The notes beneath the pieces were generated by a model that was given only the letters and a program-made list of their open reading frames with translations, had not been told where the DNA came from and made no database searches. Positions 17,113-25,494 of a stretch of DNA of 64,000 nt are shown here, piece by piece (position 1 is the first letter of the stretch; each line of letters begins with the position of its first letter). The translations under genes and the position numbers were made by a program. The stretch spans positions 1-64,000 of the forward strand of contig NZ_BLAY01000013.1 of assembly GCF_020521235.1 (NCBI RefSeq), read 5' to 3'. This DNA is from Microseira wollei NIES-4236. GTDB taxonomy: Bacteria; Cyanobacteriota; Cyanobacteriia; Cyanobacteriales; Aerosakkonemataceae.

Positions 17113-17182
17113 ATCGATGCTTAATTAATGCTGACAATCTTTGAATAATAACGTAAGTTGCTAGTTACATTTTTTGGGTTTG

Positions 17183-17258
17183 CTAATGGCTAATGGCTAA
17201 TAGCTAATGGTAAATCTGGAAAATATTCCCACGAGCAATTAGCAATTAGCGATTAGCA
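17183..17258. repeat. Heptamer repeat tracts
   Basis: GCTAATG copies at 17183-17208 and ATTAGCA copies at 17236-17258 flank GGAAAATATTCCC, the same unit also seen around 5670. This region between the cupin and kinase genes has no other recognisable signal. Confidence 0.7.
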
Positions 17259-17306
17259 ATTTTCCCAAGGGATTAGCTTATAACTAGCAACTTGGGTTAA
17301 CTAATT

Positions 17307-17708
17307 TTAATTTTCCGGAGCTTCACCGAAGCGAATGATATCATCTTCTCCCAGATATTCGCCATTTTGGACTTCAATCATCACGAGGGGAATCACTCCT
17401 GGATTTTCCACCCGGTGCGGGGTACACATGGGCACATAGGTGGATTGTTTTTGCATAATGACAGTTTCTTTACCATCGCAAATCACTTTAGCAGTACCGG
17501 AAACAACGATCCAGTGTTCGCTGCGGTGATAGTGCATTTGGGTACTCATGTGTTTACCCGGATTAATTTCAATCCGATTAATGCGGTAGCGTTCAGATTC
17601 TTCTAAAACTGTAACGGTACCCCAAGGTCGTATCCGCGTCTTTGCAGCTTCCGGAGGTAAGGAAAGGGTAGAAACTTTATCGTTTTCGTTATGTATGTTG
17701 TCAGTCAT
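17307..17708 (-). CDS. Cupin, mannose-6-phosphate isomerase type II-like (133 aa)
   Basis: One cupin domain with metal-binding residues in MSTQMHYHRSEHWIVVSGTA (the H-x-H ... E pattern) and a second motif VPMCTPHRVENPG. RPWGTVTVLEE near the N-terminus matches the C-terminal isomerase domain of AlgA/ManC proteins. It may be a stand-alone isomerase linking fructose 6-phosphate to mannose 6-phosphate, or a related sugar-binding cupin. SemiSWEET lies just upstream on the same strand, 17 bp away, so the two may form an operon. Confidence 0.8.
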   Translation of the reverse strand: MTDNIHNENDKVSTLSLPPEAAKTRIRPWGTVTVLEESERYRINRIEINPGKHMSTQMHYHRSEHWIVVSGTAKVICDGKETVIMQKQSTYVPMCTPHRVENPGVIPLVMIEVQNGEYLGEDDIIRFGEAPEN

Positions 17709-17725
17709 GATTTGTCTCCTCTAAT

Positions 17726-17980
17726 TTATCGATACTTGAATTTGATCAGGATAATCAACGAGTTCAACACCAACGTCACGAAGTTAGGAAGAATAATCGG
17801 CAATTCATTTTTACCGATGCCATAAACTAACCACAGAAATATACCCAGACTAAAAGTAATCAGCATTCCAAATGAGAAATCTTTGGCGGATTTAGATTGC
17901 CAAGTTTTAATCACCTGGGGCAAAAAAGAGAGAGTCGTTAACGTTCCGGCGATTAATCCCAAAATAGTCAGGAAATCCAT
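17726..17980 (-). CDS. SemiSWEET sugar transporter (84 aa)
   Basis: Three membrane helices with the PQ-loop motif: LIAGTLTTLSFLPQVIKTW, then KSAKDFSFGMLITFSLGIFL, then PIILPNFVTLVLNSLIILIK. SemiSWEETs work as dimers that let sugars cross the membrane passively. The start at 17980 gives the usual length of about 85 residues; an upstream codon at 18010 would add 10. It is followed by the sugar-isomerase-like cupin. Confidence 0.88.
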   Translation of the reverse strand: MDFLTILGLIAGTLTTLSFLPQVIKTWQSKSAKDFSFGMLITFSLGIFLWLVYGIGKNELPIILPNFVTLVLNSLIILIKFKYR

Positions 17981-17994
17981 GGTTATTTCTATTA

Positions 17995-18216
17995 TTACGG
18001 CTGGTGGCAAACTGGTTCAAGGTGATAACCCTCTCGAGCGAGTACTAACGCCGCGCGTTTAGTGTCTAAGTTTACAGCCATACAGCGCATAAAACCCAGT
18101 TCGGGCAAGACGCTGTCGTGAAACGCCAGAGTGGGGGCAAAATCGGACAAGCTGATGGAAACATAGTCGAGCATCTCGCTGTAGTGAGTGGGTGTTTTCT
18201 TCATTGTTGTATGCAT
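17995..18216 (-). pseudogene. Glyoxalase/VOC-family fragment
   Basis: MLDYVSISLSDFAPTLAFHD then SVLPELGFMRC is the first beta-alpha-beta unit of a VOC (glyoxalase-like) domain, which normally runs on for another 90 residues. Here the sequence switches to an unrelated 28-residue tail and stops. The SemiSWEET gene begins 15 bases later on the same strand. It is probably a truncated gene, and no metal site can form. Confidence 0.5.
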
Positions 18217-18367
18217 TTGCTGTCGCTGCCAAGTACTGGCGCTACAAAATTTCGCCGTTTAAAAATTTTCCTCTCCCTCTCCCTGACTAAGAACTGTGTT
18301 TTGCACTAGCCATTGCCAATGGGCTGAAGTTAAATTAGTAACGCATATGATGACAGGGTAAATCAAG

Positions 18368-18694
18368 ATGAATTCGCCAAATGACAAAGAACGCGAACTG
18401 CGGCGACGCCAAAGAGAGCTTGAGGAACGAGAACGGGCAATTCGACTGCGGGAATTAGAGGCCGAAATCAATCAGATCGAGCCACCCGTGTATCAAACTA
18501 CTCATCATACTCCCCAAAAACCACGTAAATTGACCATGAAAAAACTAGCGAATATCGGCAAATTTTTTGCCTTGGTCGTTGTGACTGTTATCAGCCTCAA
18601 AATAGCCTCATGGCTGACGGGAGTCATAATTGTGGCTGGAATTGCTGGCTTGGGTTACGTATTTTTCTTTAAGTCAGAAAACCGCAAATCTTAA
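18368..18694 (+). CDS. Coiled-coil membrane protein beside dynamin genes (108 aa)
   Basis: Residues 1-40 are a charged coiled coil (DKERELRRRQRELEERERAI), residues 41-57 a Pro/Thr linker, and residues 58-102 two closely spaced membrane segments (FFALVVVTVISLKIASWLTG and VIIVAGIAGLGYVFFF). The stop lies 16 bases before the first dynamin gene on the same strand. It is therefore likely co-expressed and may anchor or recruit the GTPase. The family is not recognised. Confidence 0.75.
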   Translation: MNSPNDKERELRRRQRELEERERAIRLRELEAEINQIEPPVYQTTHHTPQKPRKLTMKKLANIGKFFALVVVTVISLKIASWLTGVIIVAGIAGLGYVFFFKSENRKS

Positions 18695-18710
18695 ATAGGA
18701 TATAACCGCC

Positions 18711-20783
18711 ATGAGTTCTACATTTACCGCTGGAAGTTTGCTGGGAGACTTGGACAAAGTTGCCAAAGTCCGCCGGGAAATTGTTGGTTATCTTGACCGC
18801 ATGACAGATACTTTAAAACAAGGGGAATCCGAGGGTAAATTTTCTTCTGGAGGGTTGGGGTTTGAGCGAAATATAGAAGATTTAACCTTAGCCAGTCAAA
18901 ACTTACGCCAGGGTGTATTTCGCCTGTTAGTTTTGGGAGATATGAAACGGGGCAAAAGTACCTTGCTCAATGCTTTATTAGGCGAGAATTTATTGCCCAG
19001 CGACGTGAATCCTTGCACCGCAGTGCTAACGGTTTTACGCTACGGTTCTCAAAAGAAAGTAACCGTTTACTTTAAAGATGGTAAAAGTCCGCACCGGATG
19101 GATTTTAAAACCTTCAAGCAGGAATATACCATCGACCCAGAGGAGGCAAAAAGACTAGAAGAACAGAAAAAGATTGCCTTCCCCGATGTTGAGTATGCAG
19201 TTGTAGAGTATCCTTTACCGCTGCTGGAAAAGGGAATTGAAATTGTAGACAGTCCGGGACTAAACGATACGGAAGCGCGCAACGAACTTTCGCTGAACTA
19301 CATCAATAATTGCCATGCAATTTTGTTTGTGTTGAGAGCTGACCAGCCTTGTACGTTAGCCGAACGCCGCTATTTAGAAAATTACATCAAAGGGCGATCG
19401 CTAACGGTTTTCTTTTTAATTAATGCTTGGGATGAAGTTCGGAAATCGGTCATAGATCCCGATGATGCAGAAGAATTAGAACAGGCAGAATCCAAACTGC
19501 GTCAAGTTTTTGAGAGCAATTTAGCGGAATATTGTCAAGTTGATGGTCACGATATTTACGAGGAACGTGTGTTTGAATTATCCTCGATTAATGCGTTGCG
19601 GCGGCGGTTGAAAAATCCAGAGGATACCTTAGAAAAAACGGGTTTTCCAGCGTTTACAGAGGCTCTGAGTACATTTTTAACCCAAGAACGCGCGATCGCA
19701 GAACTCAGACAAGCCAGAATCCTCGCCCGTCAAACTTGCGATCGCGTCCGCGAAGCAGTTGACCGACGCATACCATTATTGGAGCAAGATGTCAATGAAT
19801 TGAAGCGAAGAATTGATTCAGTTGAGCCGGAATTCAATAAACTGACGCAAATTCGCGACCAATTCAAGGCAGAAATTTTTGCCGTGCGGGATAGCAAGGC
19901 GCGAGCGATCGCCGACTCTTTCCGCAACTATATTTTAAACTTAGGCAACACCTTTGAAACCGATTTCTTGCGCTATCAACCCGATATCGGATTTCTGGAA
20001 TTCTTGAGTGCGGGAAGGCGAGAAGAATTCAACGCCGCCTTTGGGCAAGCATTCCAACAGTATCTAAACGATAAGATTTCTGCTTGGGAACTCACCGCCA
20101 CCGGAGAAATGCGAGAAGCTTTCTCAGAACTTACTAGAAAAGCGGCTAACTTTGGTGCAGCTTACAATCAAGTAGCCGGGGCGATTAATGAAAAGCTAAT
20201 CGGGCAAAAGATCTACAGCACCAATCTCGAATCTGAAGACAATTCTCCATCTTGGGCAAGTTGGGCAATGGGGTTTATTTCCCTAGCTTCAGCCAACCCG
20301 GCAGGTTTATTGCTAGCCAGTGTAGGTTTTGACTGGAAAAATATCCTAGTCAACTGGATTGCCGTGATTGGAATTTGGAGCTTTTTATCAATTTTTTCCG
20401 TTTCGTTGATTACAGGGCCATTAGGCTTTGTTCTACTTGGTTTGGGAGTTGGTGCATTGCAAGTGGAGCAAGCCAGAAAAGAAGTAGTTAAAGCCACCAA
20501 AAAAGAGTTTGTAAAACACTTGCCTCAATTGGCGCAAGAACAATGGCAACCCATTCATCAAGGAGTTAAAGATTGTTTTGATAGTTACGAACGGGAAGTC
20601 AGCAAGCGGATTGATGACGATATTAATTCTCGCAAAGCTGAACTAGATAACCTGCTCAAACAGAAAGAATCTCGCGAAATTAATCGGGAAACTGAAGTCA
20701 AGCGGCTGAAGAATTTGGAAGCAGATGTGTCATCTCAATGCCGGAATGTTGAGTCTGTATACGAGCAACTGTTGGCAGTTTGA
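18711..20783 (+). CDS. Bacterial dynamin-like GTPase 1 (690 aa)
   Basis: GTPase domain with the G1 loop GDMKRGKST (76-84), a conserved Thr in NPCTAVLTVL (G2), DSPGLND (G3, 180-186) and INAWDEV (G4). Long helical trunk segments follow on either side of a hydrophobic paddle (about residues 515-590, including GFISLASANPAGLLLASVGF and LITGPLGFVLLGLGVGAL). The layout matches the Nostoc BDLP, a protein that oligomerises on and remodels membranes. It is 692/690-residue paralogous with the gene at 21526. Start has GGATATAACCGCC upstream, a weak site. Confidence 0.88.
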   Translation: MSSTFTAGSLLGDLDKVAKVRREIVGYLDRMTDTLKQGESEGKFSSGGLGFERNIEDLTLASQNLRQGVFRLLVLGDMKRGKSTLLNALLGENLLPSDVNPCTAVLTVLRYGSQKKVTVYFKDGKSPHRMDFKTFKQEYTIDPEEAKRLEEQKKIAFPDVEYAVVEYPLPLLEKGIEIVDSPGLNDTEARNELSLNYINNCHAILFVLRADQPCTLAERRYLENYIKGRSLTVFFLINAWDEVRKSVIDPDDAEELEQAESKLRQVFESNLAEYCQVDGHDIYEERVFELSSINALRRRLKNPEDTLEKTGFPAFTEALSTFLTQERAIAELRQARILARQTCDRVREAVDRRIPLLEQDVNELKRRIDSVEPEFNKLTQIRDQFKAEIFAVRDSKARAIADSFRNYILNLGNTFETDFLRYQPDIGFLEFLSAGRREEFNAAFGQAFQQYLNDKISAWELTATGEMREAFSELTRKAANFGAAYNQVAGAINEKLIGQKIYSTNLESEDNSPSWASWAMGFISLASANPAGLLLASVGFDWKNILVNWIAVIGIWSFLSIFSVSLITGPLGFVLLGLGVGALQVEQARKEVVKATKKEFVKHLPQLAQEQWQPIHQGVKDCFDSYEREVSKRIDDDINSRKAELDNLLKQKESREINRETEVKRLKNLEADVSSQCRNVESVYEQLLAV

Positions 20784-20830
20784 GCGTGAAATTTGATGTC
20801 AAAATCGCCAATAGTAAGGAGTGAAATAGG

Positions 20831-21235
20831 ATGGCGAATTTGTGGCGGAAAATCGCTCTTACTGGAGTGACTGCGACGGTGGCGATCGCATTCAATATTA
20901 TCGGTGCAAAACCTGCATCAGCCCAAACCTCTGTCAGATGCGAAAGCATTGATTATGAATATAACGAATGCCCCCTCGATACCCGAGGTGGCGTCACCTT
21001 GGAAGTAGATGTTCATTCTCGCGAATATTGCAGGTTAAATCGAAACTGGGGTACCGGGCGAGGTTTTGTTTGGGTTGATAACGGTTGTCGTGCCACATTC
21101 AGGTCAGTTCGTCGTTGGGAGTATGATAACGACGATGACTACTACCGCGATCGCGATCGGCGAAACTACAGGCGATATCGAAGACATCCCCAACCACGAC
21201 GTTATCGCCGTCGTTCACCAGTTCGTTGCTACTAG
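20831..21235 (+). CDS. Exported DUF3011-type protein (134 aa)
   Basis: A signal peptide (WRKIALTGVTATVAIAFNII ... ASAQ, about residues 5-32) precedes a DUF3011-like domain with cysteine pattern VRCESIDYEYNEC ... REYCRLNRNWGTGRGFVWVD ... GCRATF. The last 40 residues are Tyr/Arg/Asp repeats (DDDYYRDRDRRNYRRYRR). It is probably periplasmic or wall-associated. Placed between the two tandem dynamin genes, with AAGGAG upstream. No function is known. The shared context suggests an envelope-stress role. Confidence 0.78.
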   Translation: MANLWRKIALTGVTATVAIAFNIIGAKPASAQTSVRCESIDYEYNECPLDTRGGVTLEVDVHSREYCRLNRNWGTGRGFVWVDNGCRATFRSVRRWEYDNDDDYYRDRDRRNYRRYRRHPQPRRYRRRSPVRCY

Positions 21236-21247
21236 CAATATCTTCCG

Positions 21248-21491
21248 CCTCGTTTACCCTCCAGAGGCAGAGCCTCTGCTCACTAGCTCCCAGGCTGGAG
21301 CCTGGGAGCCAGCATCTAGAGGCTCTGCCTCGTTTACCCTCCAGAGGCAGAGCCTCTGCTCACTAGCTCCCAGGCTGGAGCCTGGGAGCCAGCATCTAGA
21401 GGCTCTGCCTCGTTTACCCCCAGAGGCAGAGCCTCTGCTCACTAGCTCCCAGGCTGGAGCCTGGGAGCCAGAATCTAGAGGCTCTGCCTCG
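21248..21491. repeat. Three 80-bp tandem repeats made of palindromes
   Basis: The unit CTCGTTTACCCTCCAGAGGC ... recurs at 80-bp steps (CGTTTACCCT at 21251, 21331 and 21411; the last copy has a 1-base deletion). Each unit holds three inverted repeats: AGAGGCAGAGCCTCT, CTCCCAGGCTGGAGCCTGGGAG and TAGAGGCTCTGCCTC. It fills the gap between the DUF3011 gene and dynamin gene 2. Strong RNA structure here could lower expression of the downstream gene or protect the upstream message. Confidence 0.9.
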
Positions 21492-21525
21492 TTGATCGCC
21501 AAAAATTAACCAAATTCCACCCAAC

Positions 21526-23604
21526 ATGACATACAAAGTAGAAACGGAAAACTTCTTCAAGGACTTAGATAAAGTTGCCAAAGCACGCTATCAAGTTGCT
21601 GGCAGTTTGGGCAAAATTGCCACCACACTAAAAACCGCAGAATCCGCCGGAGAATCTGCATCTGGTAGCTTGGGTTTAGAAAGAGACATCGAAGACATCA
21701 ACCTCGCCAGCGATAAATTAGGTAAAGGCGTATTTCGCCTCCTAGTTTTAGGAGATATGAAGCGCGGAAAAAGCACATTCCTCAACGCCTTAATCGGGGA
21801 AAATCTATTACCCAGCGATGTCAATCCTTGCACGGCAATTTTAACCGTTTTACGCTACGGAAAAGACAAGAAAGTAACGGTATATTTTACCGACGGCAAA
21901 CGACCGGAAACAATTGATTTCAAAGACTTTAAGCAACGCTATACCATCGACCCTGGGGAGGCCAAAAGGCTAGAACAAGAGAAGAAACAAGCCTTCCCCG
22001 ATGTGAGCCACGCCATCGTCGAATATCCATTACCGCTGTTAGAAAAAGGCGTGGAAATTGTTGATAGTCCAGGTTTAAACGATACAGAAGCACGCAACGA
22101 ACTTTCGTTAGGATATATCAATAATTGTCACGCGATTCTGTTTGTTCTCAGAGCATCTCAACCTTGCACTTTGGGAGAACGTCGCTACCTGGAAAATTAC
22201 ATCAAAGGTCGGGGTTTGAGCGTTTTCTTTTTAATCAATGCTTGGGATCAGGTGAAAGAAGCCTTGATCGATCCGGATGATGAGGAAGAATTGCAAGCAG
22301 CAGAAACAAAATTGCGGAAGGTTTTTAAAGCTAACCTAACTGAATATTGCCACGTGGATGGGTACGATATTTACGACGAACGGGTGTTTGAAATTTCTGC
22401 GATTAAAGCCTTGCGGAAGCGGATTAAAAACCCGATGGTTTCTTTGGAGGGAACTGGATTTCCGGAGTTTATGGGGGCATTGAATACATTTTTAACCAAA
22501 GAACGCGCGATCGCCGAACTCAGACAAGCTAGAACCCTCGCCCGCCAAACCCAAAACCACGTCCGCGAAGCCGTCGAACGACGTATACCATTATTGGATC
22601 AAGATGTCAATGGATTGAAGCAAAGAATTAGTTCGGTTGAGCCTGAATTCAACAAACTCACAGACATTCGCAATCAATTCCAGCAAGAAATTAGAAACCT
22701 AAACAACAATAAGGCGAAAGCGATCGCCGATTCTTTCCGTTCCTACGTATTAAACTTAGGCAACACCTTTGAAACCGATTTCTTACGCTATCAACCCGAA
22801 CTGAGATTTTTAGATTTCTTGAGTCAATCCCGCCGCAAAGACTTTGAAGAAGGACTCAAAAAAGCCTTCGAGCAATATATCAGCGATAAACTCGCCGCTT
22901 GGAGTTTAACCGCCGAACAAGAAATGAATGCCGCTTTCTCCCAACTCACCAAAAGTGCGGCAAATTATGGCGCTTCCTACACCAAAGTCACCGACATCAT
23001 CACTGAAAAATTAACCGGAAAAAAAGTACAACCAATCATCGGTACATCTACTGAAGATAACTCGCCAGCTTGGGCAAAATGGGCGATGGGATTGTTTTCT
23101 TTAGCACGAGGAAACCTGGCAGGTGTAGCGATGGCGGGAGCGGGTTTCGATTGGAAAAATATCTTGTTGAACTTAATTACAGTATTCAGCATCAGCGCCA
23201 TTATTGCTTCGTTTACCGGGATTGTTTTAGGCCCCCTTTACCTGGCATTATTAGGAATGGGCGTAGGAGTTTTGCAAGCCGACGGAGCCAGGAAAGAATT
23301 AGTCAAAGCCGCGAAAAAAGAGCTAGTGAAATATCTGCCGCAAGTCGCGAACGAACAAGGACAAATGATTCACGACGCCATTAAAGAGTGTTTCGATACT
23401 TACGAAAAAGAAGTATCAGAACGCATCGATGATGATATTAAGTCTCGCAAGGCGGAGTTAGATAACTTGCTCAAGCAAAAGGAGACTTATGAAGTGAATC
23501 GGGAGACAGAATTAAAGCGGTTGAAAAGTTTGGAAAATGAGGTAACTTCGGAGGTGAGGAATGTAGAATCGGTGTATCAGGATTTGTTGGAATCGGTGAT
23601 GTGA
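21526..23604 (+). CDS. Bacterial dynamin-like GTPase 2 (692 aa)
   Basis: Paralogue of the protein at 18711 over its whole length. It has G1 GDMKRGKST, the NPCTAILTVLRYG segment, G3 DSPGLND and G4 INAWDQV. Helical trunk segments surround a hydrophobic paddle (GLFSLARGNLAGVAMAGAGF, IIASFTGIVLGPLYLALLGM). Conserved tracts such as NLGNTFETDFLRYQP are identical in the two. The tandem pair suggests hetero-oligomers, as described for some two-dynamin systems. The divergent N-terminal 50 residues and paddle could give different membrane targets. Confidence 0.88.
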   Translation: MTYKVETENFFKDLDKVAKARYQVAGSLGKIATTLKTAESAGESASGSLGLERDIEDINLASDKLGKGVFRLLVLGDMKRGKSTFLNALIGENLLPSDVNPCTAILTVLRYGKDKKVTVYFTDGKRPETIDFKDFKQRYTIDPGEAKRLEQEKKQAFPDVSHAIVEYPLPLLEKGVEIVDSPGLNDTEARNELSLGYINNCHAILFVLRASQPCTLGERRYLENYIKGRGLSVFFLINAWDQVKEALIDPDDEEELQAAETKLRKVFKANLTEYCHVDGYDIYDERVFEISAIKALRKRIKNPMVSLEGTGFPEFMGALNTFLTKERAIAELRQARTLARQTQNHVREAVERRIPLLDQDVNGLKQRISSVEPEFNKLTDIRNQFQQEIRNLNNNKAKAIADSFRSYVLNLGNTFETDFLRYQPELRFLDFLSQSRRKDFEEGLKKAFEQYISDKLAAWSLTAEQEMNAAFSQLTKSAANYGASYTKVTDIITEKLTGKKVQPIIGTSTEDNSPAWAKWAMGLFSLARGNLAGVAMAGAGFDWKNILLNLITVFSISAIIASFTGIVLGPLYLALLGMGVGVLQADGARKELVKAAKKELVKYLPQVANEQGQMIHDAIKECFDTYEKEVSERIDDDIKSRKAELDNLLKQKETYEVNRETELKRLKSLENEVTSEVRNVESVYQDLLESVM

Positions 23605-23639
23605 ATGTTAGTTCAATTAAACCGAGTCGGCGATACAGC

Positions 23640-23785
23640 CCGCCCGGAAATAAATTTCCGTTGCTCATAGCTTAAGTCCATTAAAATGGACTGAAATCTT
23701 AATAACAAAAATCCGTCGGTTTTAACCGACTTAAGCTATTAGCCAGGGATTTTAATCCCTGGCGGGCTGGCAAAATAGCGGACTA
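23640..23785. repeat. Composite palindromic repeat
   Basis: GCCCGCC ... GGCGGGC form outer arms. Inside are GTCCATTAAAATGGAC, GTCGGTTTTAACCGAC and CCAGGGATTTTAATCCCTGG, three perfect short hairpins joined by AGCTTAAG / CTTAAGCT. A similar composite lies at 38396-38536. It follows dynamin gene 2 and could act as a terminator. Confidence 0.8.
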
Positions 23786-23831
23786 GCGAACGATCGCTGC
23801 GAGCGCATACCTAACAAAAGAGAGCTAAATT

Positions 23832-24371
23832 ATGAACAACTGGCCTAATTGGATTCCGAAACCCAATGCGTGGATGAGTGCAATTCTCCTGATTTTACTC
23901 GTAAGGGGATTGGCAGTTATCCTCAGAATAATTCTGCAACTAGGTCACTCTATGACTTGGCTTCCACCTAAGTTGCAAATCTTGTTGTATTACGGCGCTT
24001 TACTGTCGCCAATTTTAGCGATCGCAGTCGTCCATCATTGGCTGCACGTGTTTTTAGATCAATCGTTTCCCAACACGCGATCGCCCGAAATCACCCCCTC
24101 TAACAGCATCTTTCCCGGTTTGATGAGTTGGTGGGAAGGATTTTATGGTTGGATGGCGATCGCACTCGCTTTTCTCGTCAGCAGCATGATTTCAATCATC
24201 TTTTGGCCATCGCCTAATTTGCTATACGGAACGCTTGCTTGGTGGGATGAATTGAAAGATTTATTCACCCTTGATACGCTCTATCGACTCATTACTGCCG
24301 CCTATCTTTACCAGTTGGAACATATAGTTCGGCAGCATTTAATGTCGGTTGGTGCTTCAACTCGATCTTAG
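23832..24371 (+). CDS. Membrane protein of unknown function (179 aa)
   Basis: Four hydrophobic segments: about 15-37 (AWMSAILLILLVRGLAVILR), 45-70 (LLYYGALLSPILAIAVVHHW), 105-125 (WMAIALAFLVSSMISIIFW) and a weaker one near 150. Short Trp-rich loops join them. AGAG is the only nearby ribosome-binding candidate. It lies between dynamin genes 2 and 3 on the same strand. No family is recognised, and a role with the dynamins is a guess from position. Confidence 0.7.
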   Translation: MNNWPNWIPKPNAWMSAILLILLVRGLAVILRIILQLGHSMTWLPPKLQILLYYGALLSPILAIAVVHHWLHVFLDQSFPNTRSPEITPSNSIFPGLMSWWEGFYGWMAIALAFLVSSMISIIFWPSPNLLYGTLAWWDELKDLFTLDTLYRLITAAYLYQLEHIVRQHLMSVGASTRS

Positions 24372-24377
24372 GGATTT

Positions 24378-24410
24378 AGAAACCCGGTTTCTTAAAGAAA
24401 CCGGGTTTCT
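24378..24410. terminator. Palindrome AGAAACCCGGTTTCTT / AAGAAACCGGGTTTCT
   Basis: A nearly perfect 33-bp palindrome 7 bases after the membrane-protein stop. The same CCCGGTTTCTT family occurs at 27190-27222, 29591-29618, near 41436 and at 59688-59815. It is a dispersed repeat that probably doubles as a terminator. From 24411 to 24660 I see no gene, only part of a GTAGGGACACGGC repeat. Confidence 0.7.
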
Positions 24411-24660
24411 GTGCGAACGAGCGATCGCTTTTTTCCTGATTTTACAGCGGTTTTCAATTGGGTGCAATACAACATTGTAGGGACACGGCATCCGAAAAAC
24501 TTTGAGTTGGTGACAAAACTTACTTTAGCCTTAGTCCCTACCCCCGTTTGATTCGAATGAAAATGGCTATAACTGTATTTCAGCAAGTTGCAAACCGTTA
24601 TAAGCCCCCGGATTTATCTGTAAAATCAATCTAAAATCTAAAATCTAAAATCTAAAATCG

Positions 24661-25402
24661 GATGATTGAACCACCCGCCGAATACGATACGACTTGGAAA
24701 GAAGCACTCGGAAAATATTTTGAACCCTTTTTAGAATTAGTTTTTCCTCAAGTTCACGACTTAGTAGACTGGACTAAACCGCCCCAATCTCTCGATAAAT
24801 AACTGCAACAAATTTTACAATAATCAGAATCTGGACTGCGGATAGCGGATAAATTATTCCAAGTGTGGCAGCGCAATAACCAACCCGCTTGGATCTTAAT
24901 TCACGTAGAAGTGCAAAGCCAAGATCAGTCAGAATTTGCCCAAGGAATGTACATTTATAATTACCGGGCATTTGACCTTTATCTGCGCCCAGTAATTAGC
25001 TTAGGCGTATTGGGAGATGAACGCGCATTTTGGCTATAGTAGAGATGAGGTAATAAACCTGTTCCGGTTTATTGACCGGATGATGGCTTTACCAATTGAA
25101 TTAGAACGGGAATTAAAAGCAGAAGTAAGACGTTACCAGGAGGAAAGACAAATGCCATTTATGAGTCAAATGGAATTAATGGCAAAAGCAGAAGGAAGGG
25201 AAGAGGGAGCATTGCAAATTGCTCGTGAGTCGGGGCTTGCAGTTTTACAATTCCGATTTTAAAATGTACCGCAGGAGTTAGTTGAAGTCATCAATAATAT
25301 TGCGGATATTCCAAGATTGAAACAGCTTCTGCTTCAGGCGATCGCAATCCCCACCCTCGCCGAATTTCAGCAGTTATTGCAAACAGCTTCAGATGCAAGC
25401 AA
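24661..25402 (+). pseudogene. Rpn-family nuclease/transposase-like protein, broken
   Basis: MIEPPAEYDTTWKEALGKYF, LVDWTKPPQSLDK and AWILIHVEVQSQDQSEFAQG match cyanobacterial Rpn-like PD-(D/E)XK proteins (the E-V-Q motif is the nuclease core). Two nonsense codons follow SLDK. About 70 residues are missing between VLGDE and GYSRDEVINLFRFID, and a stop follows VLQFRF before NVPQELVEVINNIADIPRL. All pieces are in the right order, so this is a decayed single gene with an internal deletion. Confidence 0.7.
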
Positions 25403-25494
25403 CACAGGAGAAACAAACACCGCAACTGATTCAAATTGATGACTTGCGTTCGCTTCGCGATCGCATTTCTTTTGAACAATATAGGAACACTCAT

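Noticed and set aside
21066-21509. Frame of 147 codons across the 80-bp repeats
   Set aside because: Its repeated EAEPLLTSSQAGAWEP peptide is only a translation of the palindromic DNA repeat; the other strand gives a similar frame.
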